Shown here: positions 35,179 to 44,251 of the stretch, in pieces
Numbering within the stretch: position 1 is the stretch's first letter
Layout: every line of letters starts with the position of its first letter
Assembly (NCBI GenBank): GCA_963841995.1
Contig: CAWJEX010000021.1
Location: 62,001 to 126,000 of the forward strand
Direction of reading: 5' to 3'
Source: DATDPM01 sp963841995
Lineage (GTDB): Bacteria; Pseudomonadota; Alphaproteobacteria; DATDPM01
DNA length: 64,000 bases
Notes under the pieces: model-generated
Database searches by the model: none
Seen by the model: only the letters and a program-made list of their open reading frames with translations
What the model was told of the DNA's origin: nothing
Program-made: the position numbers and the translations under genes

Positions 35179-35496
35179 TTATCGGCGGCGCGACATCAGC
35201 CCCAAAATGAATCCGATTGCCCCCGCGATGAGTACGGCGCCAAGCGGATTCTGTCCGATCGTATTGCGGGCCGCGCCGACGGCGCCGTTCAAACTTTCGC
35301 CCGCACGTTCCATAATTTCTTCGCCCTTCACCTTCATCGTTCCCAGATGCTCGGCGGCACCTGCCGATGTGGCATCTTTGGCTAAGGCAATCAGCCGGCC
35401 GGCATCCGCAACCAGCGCTTCGAAATCGTGACGAAGTGTCTCTGCCTGATGGCCGAAGTCTTCAGCAGGTTTTGGGCCATTGGATTTCGAACGCAT
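35179..35496 (-). CDS. DUF883/ElaB-YqjD-like membrane-anchored protein
   Basis: A 105-residue protein with a long amphipathic helix (about 18-75: DFEALVADAGRLIALAKDAT to AGESLNGAVGAARNTIG) and a single C-terminal transmembrane helix (NPLGAVLIAGAIGFILGLMS) ending in arginines. This is the DUF883 layout; YqjD and ElaB tether ribosomes to the membrane in stationary phase. ATG 35496 follows GGAGGA directly. Transcribed just before the neighbouring holin-like gene, with which it forms a two-gene unit. Confidence 0.85.
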   Translation of the reverse strand: MRSKSNGPKPAEDFGHQAETLRHDFEALVADAGRLIALAKDATSAGAAEHLGTMKVKGEEIMERAGESLNGAVGAARNTIGQNPLGAVLIAGAIGFILGLMSRRR

Positions 35497-35699
35497 GATC
35501 TCCTCCGTACTGTTCAAAATTTCAGAGGCAGCGCGGAAGCGATCATTAAGACACTTCCGCTTCTACCACCATGGTAATCCTAAACTCGAGGGAACCGAAA
35601 GGGTTGCACGGCGGGAACATTCCTAGGCCAACAAGGTTTAATTCTTCGTAGCGAAGCTTCGGCCTTGCGAATCAATCGCATATCCAAAGGCTTGGAGGG

Positions 35700-36421
35700 G
35701 TCACCATGTCCCGTCCTGCTCCACAGGAAGCTCGCGAGGCGGTGCCGGTCTCGTCAACGCGGCCGTCGATCCGGAAACCAATCCAGCTTCGGGCCAGCCG
35801 GAGTTGAAACATACTCCCGCGCGCCTTACCGCGATCGATTATGCGTGGCAGGGATTTGCGCTATCGCGCCGCGCCTTGGCGAAGCCCGATGCCAATTATT
35901 GGGTGCAAATTCGCGGCGCCGGATTCTGGCGCTATGAGCTGGCGGGGTTCTCGTCGCCAGCGGATTGGACGTTTTGGGCGCAAGAATTTCTCGGGGAGCC
36001 CGAACGCCCACGGGATTGGATCGCATTCGCGGATTCGGCCGCCGGGGATTATCGCTGCGCCCGGTTCCGGGACGGACGGTTGGACGCTTATCTATTCGTT
36101 GCCAAAAACTCGCCGACGATATCGAAAGCTTGGCTTGCGGAAATGTTCGCAAAGCCCCGACTGAATGCCGCCGAACGCGTGGAGCTCCGGTCCGGAAAAA
36201 TCGGGCGCGACGGCGAGACGGTTTGTTCGTGCTTTGGAATCGGAAGCGGCAAGATTTGCGATGCGGTTGCCAACGGCGCTCGTTCGGTGGATGACGTCGG
36301 GCGAATGCTGCGGGCGGGGACGAGTTGCGGTTCTTGCCGGCCCGAAATCGACAGTCTCATTCAAAGGTCGCTCGGCCAATCCGGCGATGCGGGGCAAAAC
36401 CCCGTGAAACGGGCGAGCTAA
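35700..36421 (+). pseudogene. C-terminal remnant of assimilatory nitrate reductase (NasA-type)
   Basis: The frame reads LVNAAVDPETNPASGQPELK then HTPARLTAIDYAWQGFALSR, the sequence near the end of the molybdopterin-binding domain of NasA-type reductases. It closes with a BFD-type [2Fe-2S] domain (ETVCSCFGIGSGKICDAVAN, then GTSCGSCRPEI; Cys pattern CxC and CxxC). Only about 235 of the usual 850-900 residues remain; the Mo-bis-MGD core and the N-terminal [4Fe-4S] domain are absent and nothing nitrate-related is upstream. There is no good start codon (TTG 35804 at best). A deletion remnant, not a working enzyme. Confidence 0.8.
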
Positions 36422-36446
36422 ACTCTTTGCCGCTTGCCGCGCTTTC

Positions 36447-37133
36447 TTATTCGTCCTTGGGGCCTGCGAATTCAAGCTCGCCTCTGCCGATGGCGCCGTC
36501 GGAGCGGCCTTTCAGATAAGCATAAAGCGAATCAATATACTTCACGATGGTGGGATTGGTGCCGAATGACGGCATCACATTGTTGGAAACCGAGGTGATA
36601 TTTTCGCGGCCGTTCATGACGGTGCCAACAAAATCTTCGTAACTCAGAACCTTGAGCGACTCGACGAGCGCCGGTGCGAAGGAACTGCCGAGACCGGCGG
36701 GACCGTGGCAAACAAAGCAAATGCTCGAATACATGTTGTAGCCCCGATACGTCGCGAAGTTCACTTTCCCGTCGGGGTAGACCTTGTAAGGCTTGCCGTC
36801 GAACCGGGTGAGGTCATCGACCGGGGCCGCCGCCGGATTCGCGGCGGTATTTGTGTCCGCGGCCTTGCTATCCGCAGGCTTGGCGGCTGGAGCGGCAGTA
36901 TCCGCGGTTTTGGCGTCCGGCGCTGGTGCGCTTGAAGCGGCTGTATCTGAGGTCTTGGTTTCAGCCGCCTTCTTCTCCACAGTATTTGCGTCCGGTGCCT
37001 TGGTATCGGCGGCGCTCTGCTGACGGCCGCTTTTGTCTGAATTCGCCGTGAAAATGGCGTATGCCCCAATGGCGAGGGCACCGAGGATCACTGCGATAAT
37101 CACCTTTCGCATCGGGTTCTGGCGCGAATTCAT
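36447..37133 (-). CDS. membrane-anchored c-type cytochrome (PedF/XoxG-like)
   Basis: A 228-residue cytochrome. An N-terminal anchor helix (MRKVIIAVILGALAIGAYAI) is followed by an 85-residue Ala/Lys/Asp-rich linker and a class I cytochrome domain: heme site CFVCH (in YNMYSSICFVCHGPAGLGS), distal Met in VMPSFGTNP, ending YIDSLYAYLKGRSDGAIGRG. The YAYLKxRxDGxxGRG ending is that of cytochromes accepting electrons from PQQ alcohol dehydrogenases (PedF/XoxG). No such dehydrogenase is in the window. ATG 37133 has AAGGGA six bases upstream and is preferred to ATG 37148. It converges on the nitrate-reductase remnant. Confidence 0.85.
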   Translation of the reverse strand: MNSRQNPMRKVIIAVILGALAIGAYAIFTANSDKSGRQQSAADTKAPDANTVEKKAAETKTSDTAASSAPAPDAKTADTAAPAAKPADSKAADTNTAANPAAAPVDDLTRFDGKPYKVYPDGKVNFATYRGYNMYSSICFVCHGPAGLGSSFAPALVESLKVLSYEDFVGTVMNGRENITSVSNNVMPSFGTNPTIVKYIDSLYAYLKGRSDGAIGRGELEFAGPKDE

Positions 37134-37492
37134 GGGAATTCCCTTCATTCAAATGACAAATATGTGTAAGCGGAATATGGCGCGGGGGGCCAGCAAAAAA
37201 TGAATTACAGAATATTTACGTTGCAGCACAAAACTCGATATTAAGGTCTTTTCCGGCTCTTTGCGGCGTTTCGCGATAAATTCAGCCCCTCTGTGCAGGC
37301 AGGAGCTGTCATTCATTTGTCACCTCGGAGGCCTATGTTTCCCTGCGCCGTCGCGGTCGAAGTATTTTCGCCATGAGGTCTCGAAAACCCCCGTCCTAGC
37401 CCTCGCAGGCATCATGGCCACCGCGGCGGCGGCCTCAGCCGGCAACCTGAAATCCGAATTGAACGGGGGCCGGCGTCGGACCGGGCTCGCCC
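37134..37492. other. gene-free stretch
   Basis: About 360 bases with no complete gene. A plus-strand frame around 37378-37470 reads TPVLALAGIMATAAAASAGN, which looks like a signal peptide, but no good start precedes it and it soon overlaps the opposite gene out of character. It may be the start of a lost exported protein. Confidence 0.35.
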
Positions 37493-37834
37493 TTATTTGC
37501 ATCGTACGCGATCGACATCGGTCTCGATCAGGAAAACCGGCGCGCTGGCGCCGATGTCGCCCTGGCCGAATTTTCCCACAATGGCGGCTTGACTGCCGTC
37601 GCGGCAAAGAATGCGTCCGTTGACAAACACCCAGATATCGATGTGGCACGGCAAATTCGTATCGCGGATGAAAAATTGGCTCTCGTCGTTCTCTTTTTTG
37701 TAAGTGAAATCCGAGACCGTGCCGGTCGCCGACACAACTGTTCCGAGCAAGGCGCTGCACGCATTCTGAGCGCGAGCCGGAGCGGCGGCGCCAACGAGGA
37801 TGATGACAACAAGGAAAATAAATAAGCCGCGCAT
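37493..37834 (-). CDS. small exported protein, unknown function
   Basis: A 113-residue protein with a signal peptide (MRGLFIFLVVIILVGAAAPA then RAQ, cleavage near 22). The mature part has two Cys (NACSALLG, LPCHID, and a terminal RCK) and a beta-rich pattern (TVSDFTYKKENDESQFFIRD, DIWVFVNGRILC), compatible with an OB-like fold. No family recognised. Confidence 0.7.
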   Translation of the reverse strand: MRGLFIFLVVIILVGAAAPARAQNACSALLGTVVSATGTVSDFTYKKENDESQFFIRDTNLPCHIDIWVFVNGRILCRDGSQAAIVGKFGQGDIGASAPVFLIETDVDRVRCK

Positions 37835-37979
37835 ATCCCGACTCTGGGGAAAGGGCCGCTATTTTAACGGCACCCCGAGCCGAAGAAAGCCCCAATTCCG
37901 CAAGAGGCTCGCGATCCCCGGCGATGCCTAAGAACGGCTACCAACGGGAGTTAAGGCCGTGATAGGGTCGGGGAAGTCG

Positions 37980-38363
37980 ATGACGTATATTAACAGGCTT
38001 TTGCGCACCCTTGCGAGCGGCCTCATCGCCTTCTGCTTGGCAGTACAGGCGCCGGTCGCGCTTGCTCAAGCCACACGCTATGCCGCCTTGTCGGATGACT
38101 TGGCGTCGTCCCTTTGCGGCATGCAAAAACCCGCATCGCACAATAATCAGAGCCCAGGGGAAACTGGGGTTCCCGCCGGGAAATCCGTTCCCTGTCCCGT
38201 GTGCCAAGCGGGCCATTTGGCCGCCAACCTGCTCCCTCCGGCACCGACTGCGATCATCGCCCGCCGCGCCGAGGCCGGATGGCACCCGATCGCGTCCGCC
38301 GCCGCGGCACCCATCGATCTTTTCGTCAGTCCGCAACAGGCGCGCGCTCCCCCTTCGGTCTAA
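37980..38363 (+). CDS. DUF2946-type exported protein
   Basis: A 127-residue protein with a signal peptide (about 1-29, ending VALAQA) and the motif VPCPVCQAGHLA, the Cys-Pro-x-Cys centre seen in DUF2946 proteins. These are usually encoded beside copper-handling or TonB genes. ATG 37980 follows GGGGAA. It is first in a four-gene plus-strand cluster with a beta-barrel, a TlpA thioredoxin and a PCu(A)C chaperone. A role in periplasmic copper binding is inferred from the motif and context. Confidence 0.75.
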   Translation: MTYINRLLRTLASGLIAFCLAVQAPVALAQATRYAALSDDLASSLCGMQKPASHNNQSPGETGVPAGKSVPCPVCQAGHLAANLLPPAPTAIIARRAEAGWHPIASAAAAPIDLFVSPQQARAPPSV

Positions 38364-38430
38364 CGCTCGCATGCCCCCGCCAGCCTTTTCGCAGGCTGGC
38401 TTAACGCATTAAGACCGAAGGAGTTTCAAA

Positions 38431-39459
38431 ATGATTCGACCGCTTCGCGCGGCGACGTTCCGTCGACGGGGCATTGCCCTATTGCTCGCCCTTTCCACTT
38501 CGCTCTGGTTCGCTCCAACCGCCAGCTGGGCCTGCGCCTGCGGCTGCGGTATCTTCGATGTCGGTGCCGGCACGATGCTGCCGACCGATTCCGAGTCCGG
38601 CCTCTCCGCCTGGTTCCGATACGCCTATATGGACCAGAATCAGAACTGGGAGGGTAGCTCCAAGGCACCCGCCTCGGACAATTTCGACAAGGAGATCAAC
38701 ACCAGCTTCTACACGGTCGGCGGCCAATACATGATCGACCGCAACTGGACGGTGATGACCGAACTACCGGTCTTTGCCCGCGCGCTGACCACGACCGACG
38801 ACGGCACCGTGTTCGGACCGGCTGGCAGCATCTATACCGGTCATATAAACGATCTTGGCGACTTGCAGGTCACTGGCATGTACACCGGGTTCTCGCCGGA
38901 CCTGTCGACTGGGCTAACCTTCGGCGTCAAGCTGCCGACGGGAAATTACACCGGCCCGATCGGCCCGCTCGGTGGCGCAGAGTTCGACCGCGACAGCCTG
39001 CCCGGTACCGGCAGCACCGATCTCATGTTCGGCGGCTACCATATCGGCGGGCTGAATTCCGACAACTCCCTCGCCTATTTCGTGCAGGCGAGATATCAGT
39101 TTGCGGTCTTCACGCGGGATAGCTACCGGCCCGGCAACGAGCTCGACAGTGCGGTCGGGCTAACTTACGATTTCGGCGCGATCGGGCGGCTGACCAAGGT
39201 GGCGCCAGTCCTGCAGATTCTCGGGAGCTATCGCGAGCACGATACAGAAGCCAATGCCGACCCGTTGAACTCGGGCTACAAGCGGCTATTGATCGCGCCC
39301 GGTATCGAGATGCGGCTCGACAAAGTGAGGCTCTACGCCGACGTCGAGTTGCCGATCTACCAATTCACCAATGCCGCCTCGAGCACTTTGATTGAGGGCA
39401 CAGCCGGTCAGCTAGTGGCACCTGCGCTCTTCAAGGTACAACTCGCGTATGATTTTTAA
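38431..39459 (+). CDS. outer-membrane beta-barrel protein with N-terminal CACGCG cluster
   Basis: A 342-residue outer-membrane protein. After a signal peptide ending near TASWA, the mature N terminus begins CACGCGIFDVG, three cysteines in six residues. The rest is alternating strands (WFRYAYMDQNQNWEG, FYTVGGQYMIDRNWTVM, VKLPTGNYTG, LFGG), ending in a C-terminal Phe (FKVQLAYDF) as the BAM complex requires. It resembles the transporter-like barrel family near metal or methanotroph clusters. The Cys cluster at the barrel mouth suggests metal capture; not shown. It lies between the DUF2946 gene and tlpA. Confidence 0.8.
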   Translation: MIRPLRAATFRRRGIALLLALSTSLWFAPTASWACACGCGIFDVGAGTMLPTDSESGLSAWFRYAYMDQNQNWEGSSKAPASDNFDKEINTSFYTVGGQYMIDRNWTVMTELPVFARALTTTDDGTVFGPAGSIYTGHINDLGDLQVTGMYTGFSPDLSTGLTFGVKLPTGNYTGPIGPLGGAEFDRDSLPGTGSTDLMFGGYHIGGLNSDNSLAYFVQARYQFAVFTRDSYRPGNELDSAVGLTYDFGAIGRLTKVAPVLQILGSYREHDTEANADPLNSGYKRLLIAPGIEMRLDKVRLYADVELPIYQFTNAASSTLIEGTAGQLVAPALFKVQLAYDF

Positions 39460-39464
39460 GCATC

Positions 39465-39505
39465 GCGTTGCGCGGTGGGGGTGAATACCTCCCACCGCGC
39501 AACGC
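39465..39505. other. strong 15-bp stem hairpin between barrel gene and tlpA gene
   Basis: GCGTTGCGCGGTGGG (39465-39479) pairs perfectly with CCCACCGCGCAACGC (39491-39505) around an 11-base loop. It begins six bases after the barrel stop codon. No T run follows, so it is not a classical terminator; it may stabilise the upstream mRNA or lower read-through into the tlpA gene. Confidence 0.7.
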
Positions 39506-39548
39506 AGCAAAACCAACGGCGGTTCGTGCCGTCAGAAAGCGTTAGGAC

Positions 39549-40067
39549 ATGACGACAATCCGCATTGCCTTGACGTCGGCCTGGATACTCGCGGCTCTCG
39601 CAGGCCCGGCCGGCGCCGCGCCTGCGGCCGGGGAGCCGGCGCCCGCCCTGGTCATACCGGAAATCGACGGCGCCCATTTCGATCTGGCTGCATTGCGCGG
39701 CAAGGTCGTGATCGTAAATTTCTGGGCGACCTGGTGCCCGCCCTGCCGCGAGGAGATGCCGGCGCTCGACGCCTTCTACGCCCGGTTCCGCACCCGCGGG
39801 GTGGAGGTACTCGGGATCAGCGTCGATCGCAGCCGCGACCGCCAGTCCGTCATCGAGGCGGCGCAGGCGGTGCATTATCCCGCCGCGATATTGGCCGACG
39901 CGGAGACTAACGGCTTCGGCAAGCCGGCCGTCCTGCCGGTGACCTATATCGTCGATCCGACGGGGATCGTTCGTGCCCTCATGACGCCGGACACGACCGC
40001 GGTCACCGAGGACGCGCTCGAGCGGGCCGTGACGCCGCTCCTGCCCGGCGACCACCCCAGCCCATGA
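39549..40067 (+). CDS. TlpA-family periplasmic thiol-disulfide protein
   Basis: A 172-residue thioredoxin-fold protein. Signal peptide to about residue 24 (ALAGPAGA), then IVNFWATWCPPCREEMPALD with the active-site CPPC and cis-Pro in VLPVTYIVDPTG. Such proteins reduce disulfides or metal sites in the periplasm, including Cu sites of oxidases delivered by PCu(A)C, the product of the next gene 10 bases downstream. That pairing supports a copper-delivery job. Confidence 0.9.
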   Translation: MTTIRIALTSAWILAALAGPAGAAPAAGEPAPALVIPEIDGAHFDLAALRGKVVIVNFWATWCPPCREEMPALDAFYARFRTRGVEVLGISVDRSRDRQSVIEAAQAVHYPAAILADAETNGFGKPAVLPVTYIVDPTGIVRALMTPDTTAVTEDALERAVTPLLPGDHPSP

Positions 40068-40077
40068 GGCGGAATTC

Positions 40078-40605
40078 ATGAAAATGCGAACCGTCGGTAT
40101 CTTCATCCTTTGCGCCCTGATAAGCATCGCCGCAGGCCTTGCTGATGGTCAAATTCAAATAGCGGAAGGCGGGAAATCCATTCGAATCGATCACGCCTGG
40201 TCGCGTCCGGCCGACGCATGGGCCAATGGGGTGGTCTATTTCACCGTCATCAATGACGGTGCAACGGAAGATCGTTTGTTGAGTGTTTCGACCGCGGTCG
40301 CGGACAAAGCCGAGCTTCATGTCACGCTCAACGATAACGGCGTCATGAAGATGCGGCCGGTGGCGTCGGTAGAGATGAAAGCGCATGGAAGCACGCCGCT
40401 TGCTCCCGGCGGAACCCACGTCATGCTGATCGGCCTGAAACAGGCTCTGCAAGCGGGCGCGACATTCCCGCTCTCGCTCACTTTCGAAAAAGCCGGCACC
40501 ATCGAAACCACGGTGGTTGTGGAAAAATCCGGCAGTTCTGGCGATGGCAAAATGGATATGCCCGGCATGGATCATGGTGGCGACATGAAGGGGATAAAAA
40601 TGTGA
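40078..40605 (+). CDS. pccA: PCu(A)C periplasmic copper chaperone
   Basis: A 175-residue exported chaperone. Signal peptide to about 24, then the DUF461 fold with the copper His/Met set (ADKAELHVTLNDNGVMKMRP, H and M,M). A Met/His-rich tail (KMDMPGMDHGGDMKGIKM) resembles extra Cu(I) sites. PCu(A)C donates copper to the CuA and CuB centres of cytochrome oxidase. It is ten bases after the tlpA gene and is followed by the damaged nickel transporter gene. Confidence 0.92.
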   Translation: MKMRTVGIFILCALISIAAGLADGQIQIAEGGKSIRIDHAWSRPADAWANGVVYFTVINDGATEDRLLSVSTAVADKAELHVTLNDNGVMKMRPVASVEMKAHGSTPLAPGGTHVMLIGLKQALQAGATFPLSLTFEKAGTIETTVVVEKSGSSGDGKMDMPGMDHGGDMKGIKM

Positions 40606-40651
40606 GAGACACTTCGCGGGCCGCTTCGGTGAGATATCGCCAGATGGCGAC

Positions 40652-41792
40652 GTGGTTAGGATCGGCCGCATCATCGTTGGGGAGCTGGGCACTCGGCTCG
40701 CCATTACGGGGGCAAGCTCTGGATGGTCCTCCCCTGCGCTCCATTGGAACGCTCTGCTCGATGATCCTTCGACCCTCAAGCCCCGCATCGTCGCGATTTA
40801 CGCCGGCTTGATTACGGCCAATGTGGCGGCCTGGCTCTGGGCTCTTGCCGAGTTCCGCGAACGTCCGCTGCTGCTCGGCACGGCACTGCGCGCCTATATC
40901 TTCCGCCGCGTCACGCAGTCGATCCCGACCGCATCGCGGCGATCGACAACGTCACCCGCAAGCTGATGCAGGAAAGGAGACGTCCCGTCGCCATCGGCCT
41001 GTGGTTCGCGCCGGGACATTCCACCATTGTCATCGTCGTAGCGGCTGTCGTGGCAGTCACCGCGGCGAGCCTCGCCGGCAGCGCCTTCGAGAGCTGGCGC
41101 GAGATCGGCGGTGCCATCAGCACCAGCGTTTCCGCCGGATTCCTATTCCTGATCGCTCTTTTTAACATCCTGGTGCTGATTGGCGTCTGGAGAGTCTTCC
41201 GACAGGTGCGGCGCACCGGCCGCTACGTCGAAGAAGACCTCGACACGCTGCTTGGCAAGCGCGGATTCTTCGCCCGTATTCTCAAGTCGCGGTTCGCGCT
41301 CATCTCGCGCAGCTGGCATATGTCCCGCTCGGCTTCTTGTTCGGCCTCGGCTTCGACACCGCGACCGAAATCAGCCTATTCGGCCTCTCCGCCGCCGAGG
41401 CCGCCAAGGGCGTCTCTTTCTGGTCGATCATGGTCTTTCCGGTGCTCTTCACCGCGGGCATGACGCTGGTCGACACGACGGAGGCTGTGCTGATGCTCGG
41501 CGCCTATGGCTGGGCCTCTGTAAAGCCCGTCCGCAAGCTCTTCTATAATCTGGTGATCACTTTCGTCTCGGTCGCCGTCGCGTTCGTCATCAGCACCGTC
41601 GAAGCTTTGGGTCTGCTTGCCGACAAGCTCCGGCTCACGGGCGGCTTCTGGGCTTCGCTCGCCGGCATCAACGCGCATTTCGGGATGCTCGGCTTCGTCA
41701 TCATCGGTCTGTTCGTCGTTGCGTGGCTGGTATCGTGGCTCATTTATCGGCTCGGGCGCTTCGACCAAATCGAAGTGGCGTTGTCAAAGTGA
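40652..41792 (+). pseudogene. NiCoT-family nickel/cobalt permease, two frameshifts
   Basis: Three consecutive frames carry one transporter. Frame 1: AIYAGLITANVAAWLWALAE to GTALRAYIF. Frame 2 (from about 40905): HAVDPDRIAAIDNVTRKLMQ then GLWFAPGHSTIVIVVAAVVA. Frame 3 (from about 41325): VPLGFLFGLGFDTATEISLF to the end. The joins near 40905 and 41323 each need a one-base loss. The NiCoT signature HA(V/x)DxDHI reads HAVDPDRI, with Arg for the metal-binding His (one base, CAC to CGC). Both defects point to a dead gene. Members take up nickel or cobalt at the inner membrane. Its start is uncertain. Confidence 0.8.
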
Positions 41793-42050
41793 CCGATACA
41801 GATTGCATCCACGCGCCTTGGCGGTAATCACGGCGGGTTTCTGATTGGTAAAACCGTCCTGTTCGCCGCCGCCCTTAATGTCGCCGCCGTCAATCGCTGG
41901 GGGTTTTTGTCGCGGCTGGCCGGCGATTCTGCGGAGGGGTGCGCGCATCTGTCGCTTGTCCGCAGTTTGCGACCGAGGCAATTATTGTCATGATGATTGT
42001 GTTATTGGCGGGTTTTGTTGCATCCACGCCGCCACCCCACGGCTAGGGCA

Positions 42051-42809
42051 ATGGAAAAGGCGACGCAAAAATGGACGGCCGAAGGCTACGCGGCAAATGC
42101 CCGGTTCGTGTCGGATTTGGGCGCGCCGGTCATAGCGCTTCTCGATCCGAAGCCCGGCGAACGGATTCTGGACCTGGGCTGCGGCGATGGCGCCTTAACC
42201 CAAAAGATCGCGGCGGCCGGGGCAAACGTCATCGGCATAGACGCGTCGTCGGAACTGGCGGCCGCGGCGCGGCAACGCGGAATTCACGTCGATCTTGGGG
42301 ACGCTCATGAATTGCCGTATTCGCAGCAATTCGATGCGGTGTTTTCCAACGCAGCCTTGCACTGGATGACGAAGCCCGACGCGGTCATCGAGGGCGTGCG
42401 CCGGGCGTTGAAGCCGAAGGGACGCTTCGTCGCCGAAATGGGCGGCCACGGCAATATCGCCGCTATTCGCGTGGCCCTCGCCGCGGTCTTCGCCAAGCGC
42501 GGATTGGATTTCGTCAAACTGCGCTGGCAGTTCTATCCCACCGCCGAAGAATACGGTGTGCTTCTCGCCGAACACGGTTTTGTGGTTTCCTCGATCGATC
42601 TGTTTCCGCGCCCGACGCCGCTTCCAACCGGCATGGAAGGCTGGATCGAGACATTCGCCCAGGGCGTTTTGGCGAAGCTTCCCGAATCTGAACGTGCTGG
42701 AGCAAAGGCAGAAGCGATCGAACTTCTGCGTCCGGCACTTTGCGATCATTCGGGCCGCTGGACGGCCGATTACGTGCGGCTGCGTTTTGCGGCAAAGCTG
42801 ACAGGCTGA
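42051..42809 (+). CDS. class I SAM-dependent methyltransferase
   Basis: A 252-residue methyltransferase. Motif I is ILDLGCGDGALTQKIA (about 38-53), acidic loop VIGIDASSEL, motif II/III DLGDAHELPY and FDAVFSNAALHWMTKP. The HWxxxP stretch is like that of trans-aconitate methyltransferase (Tam), and the length matches, but the substrate is not fixed by sequence. ATG 42051 is the first family-like Met; the 18 codons before it are not. It stands alone between two damaged transporter genes. Confidence 0.85.
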   Translation: MEKATQKWTAEGYAANARFVSDLGAPVIALLDPKPGERILDLGCGDGALTQKIAAAGANVIGIDASSELAAAARQRGIHVDLGDAHELPYSQQFDAVFSNAALHWMTKPDAVIEGVRRALKPKGRFVAEMGGHGNIAAIRVALAAVFAKRGLDFVKLRWQFYPTAEEYGVLLAEHGFVVSSIDLFPRPTPLPTGMEGWIETFAQGVLAKLPESERAGAKAEAIELLRPALCDHSGRWTADYVRLRFAAKLTG

Positions 42810-42864
42810 TCACCGGCTGGCCGCGGATTTTGCTGCACTTCCCCGCCATGCTATTTTGCGTTCC

Positions 42865-44236
42865 ATGGGGGACGCCAACGAAACGACGAATTGCCGCCGA
42901 ACGGCCACGGCATCTCGTTTGGCGAAGCCCTGAAGGTCTGGGCCAAGATCGGCTTTGCAAGTTTCGGCGGGCCGGTCGGCCAGATCGCGCGCATGCACCG
43001 GGTCCTCGTGGATGAGAAGCGCTGGATCGGGGAGGCCCGGTTTCTCCATGCGCTGAACTATTGCATGCTACTTTCCGGTCCCGAAGCGCAGCAGCTTGCG
43101 ACCTATATCGGCTGTTGCACCGGACCTTGGGCGGAATTGTCGCCGGATTATTTTTTATCTTGCCCGGTTTCGTCGTGATCCTCGGATTGAGCGCGCTTTA
43201 TGCCGGCTTCCAGGAAGTGACGCTGGTCGCCGGCATGTTCTTCGGGATCAAGGCCGCCGTTCTCGCGATCGTCGCCCATGCGCTGGAGCGGATTGCAAAG
43301 CGGGCGCTCCGCAATCCGGTGATGATCGCGGTGGCGATTCTCGCTTTTGTCGCGATCTTCTTTTTTAAGGTCGCGTTCCCGATGATCATCGTTGCGGCAG
43401 CGGCAATCGGATTTTTGGGGGGATGCGCGTTCGCTAAAACATTTTCTGCACCTGCCGCTCAAACGCCGTCGGAAGGGCGCGATGCGCCTACCCTCGACCG
43501 ATTCCTAGCCGCTGGCGGTGCCGATCATACGCGCCCAATTGTTGCCCGCGCGCTGAAATCCGGCGGCGCATTTCTAATCCTTTGGCTCGCGCCGGTCGTC
43601 GCACTCTATGCGGTGCTCGGTCCCGGCAATGTGTTCACCCAGATCGGCCTGTTCTTCAGCAAGATGGCGGTCGTCACCTTCGGCGGCGCCTACGCGGTCC
43701 TCGCCTATGTGGCGCAGGAGGCCGTCAATCATTACGGCTGGCTACGGCCCGGCGAAATGCTGGATGGCCTCGGTATGGGCGAAACGACGCCGGGACCGCT
43801 CATCTTGGTCACCGAATTCGTCGGCTTCCTTGCAGCGTTCCGGGCGTCCGGGGCGCTTCCGCCGATGCTGACAGGCGTGCGGGGCGCCGCCCTCACCGTT
43901 TGGGTCACCTTCACGCCCTGTTTCCTATGGATTTTCCTCGGCGCGCCTTTTGTCGAGCGATTGCGGGGCAATGAGATGATGGCATCGGCCTTGACCGCGA
44001 TCACCGCGGCGGTGGTTGGCGTCATACTCAATCTCGCAATCTGGTTTGCCCTCCAGGTGCTGTTTGCCACCGTGACCGAACAGCATGTCGGCGTCTTGCG
44101 GCTGTTTATTCCGGATTGGCGCTCTTTGGATATCGTCGCTCTGCTCTTCGCCGCGGCCTCATTCCTCGCTTTGTTCCGATTCAAGATCGGGGTTATTCCT
44201 CTCGTCGGGGCTGCAGCCGGACTCGGCGCGCTTTAG
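42865..44236 (+). pseudogene. chrA: chromate transporter (ChrA), frameshifted
   Basis: A two-domain CHR family permease split by one-base losses. ATG 42865 gives MGDANETT, then the frame must change near 42885 to reach ELPPNGHGISFGEALKVWAK and IGFASFGGPVGQIARMHR. At about 43116 (IGC to the next frame) a further loss is needed to join LHRTLGGIVAGLFFILPGFV, which runs on cleanly with the second CHR domain (SKMAVVTFGGAYAVLAYVAQ, GLGMGETTPGPLILVTEFVG). The conserved FGGP and PGP motifs are intact. Normal members extrude chromate; only the C-terminal 391-residue frame is open here. Confidence 0.85.
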
Positions 44237-44251
44237 ATCGTGGCGGTGAGA

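Noticed and set aside
37261..37623. Exported protein starting near 37378
   Set aside because: A signal-like stretch is visible but there is no start codon, and the rest lies on the antisense of a supported gene.
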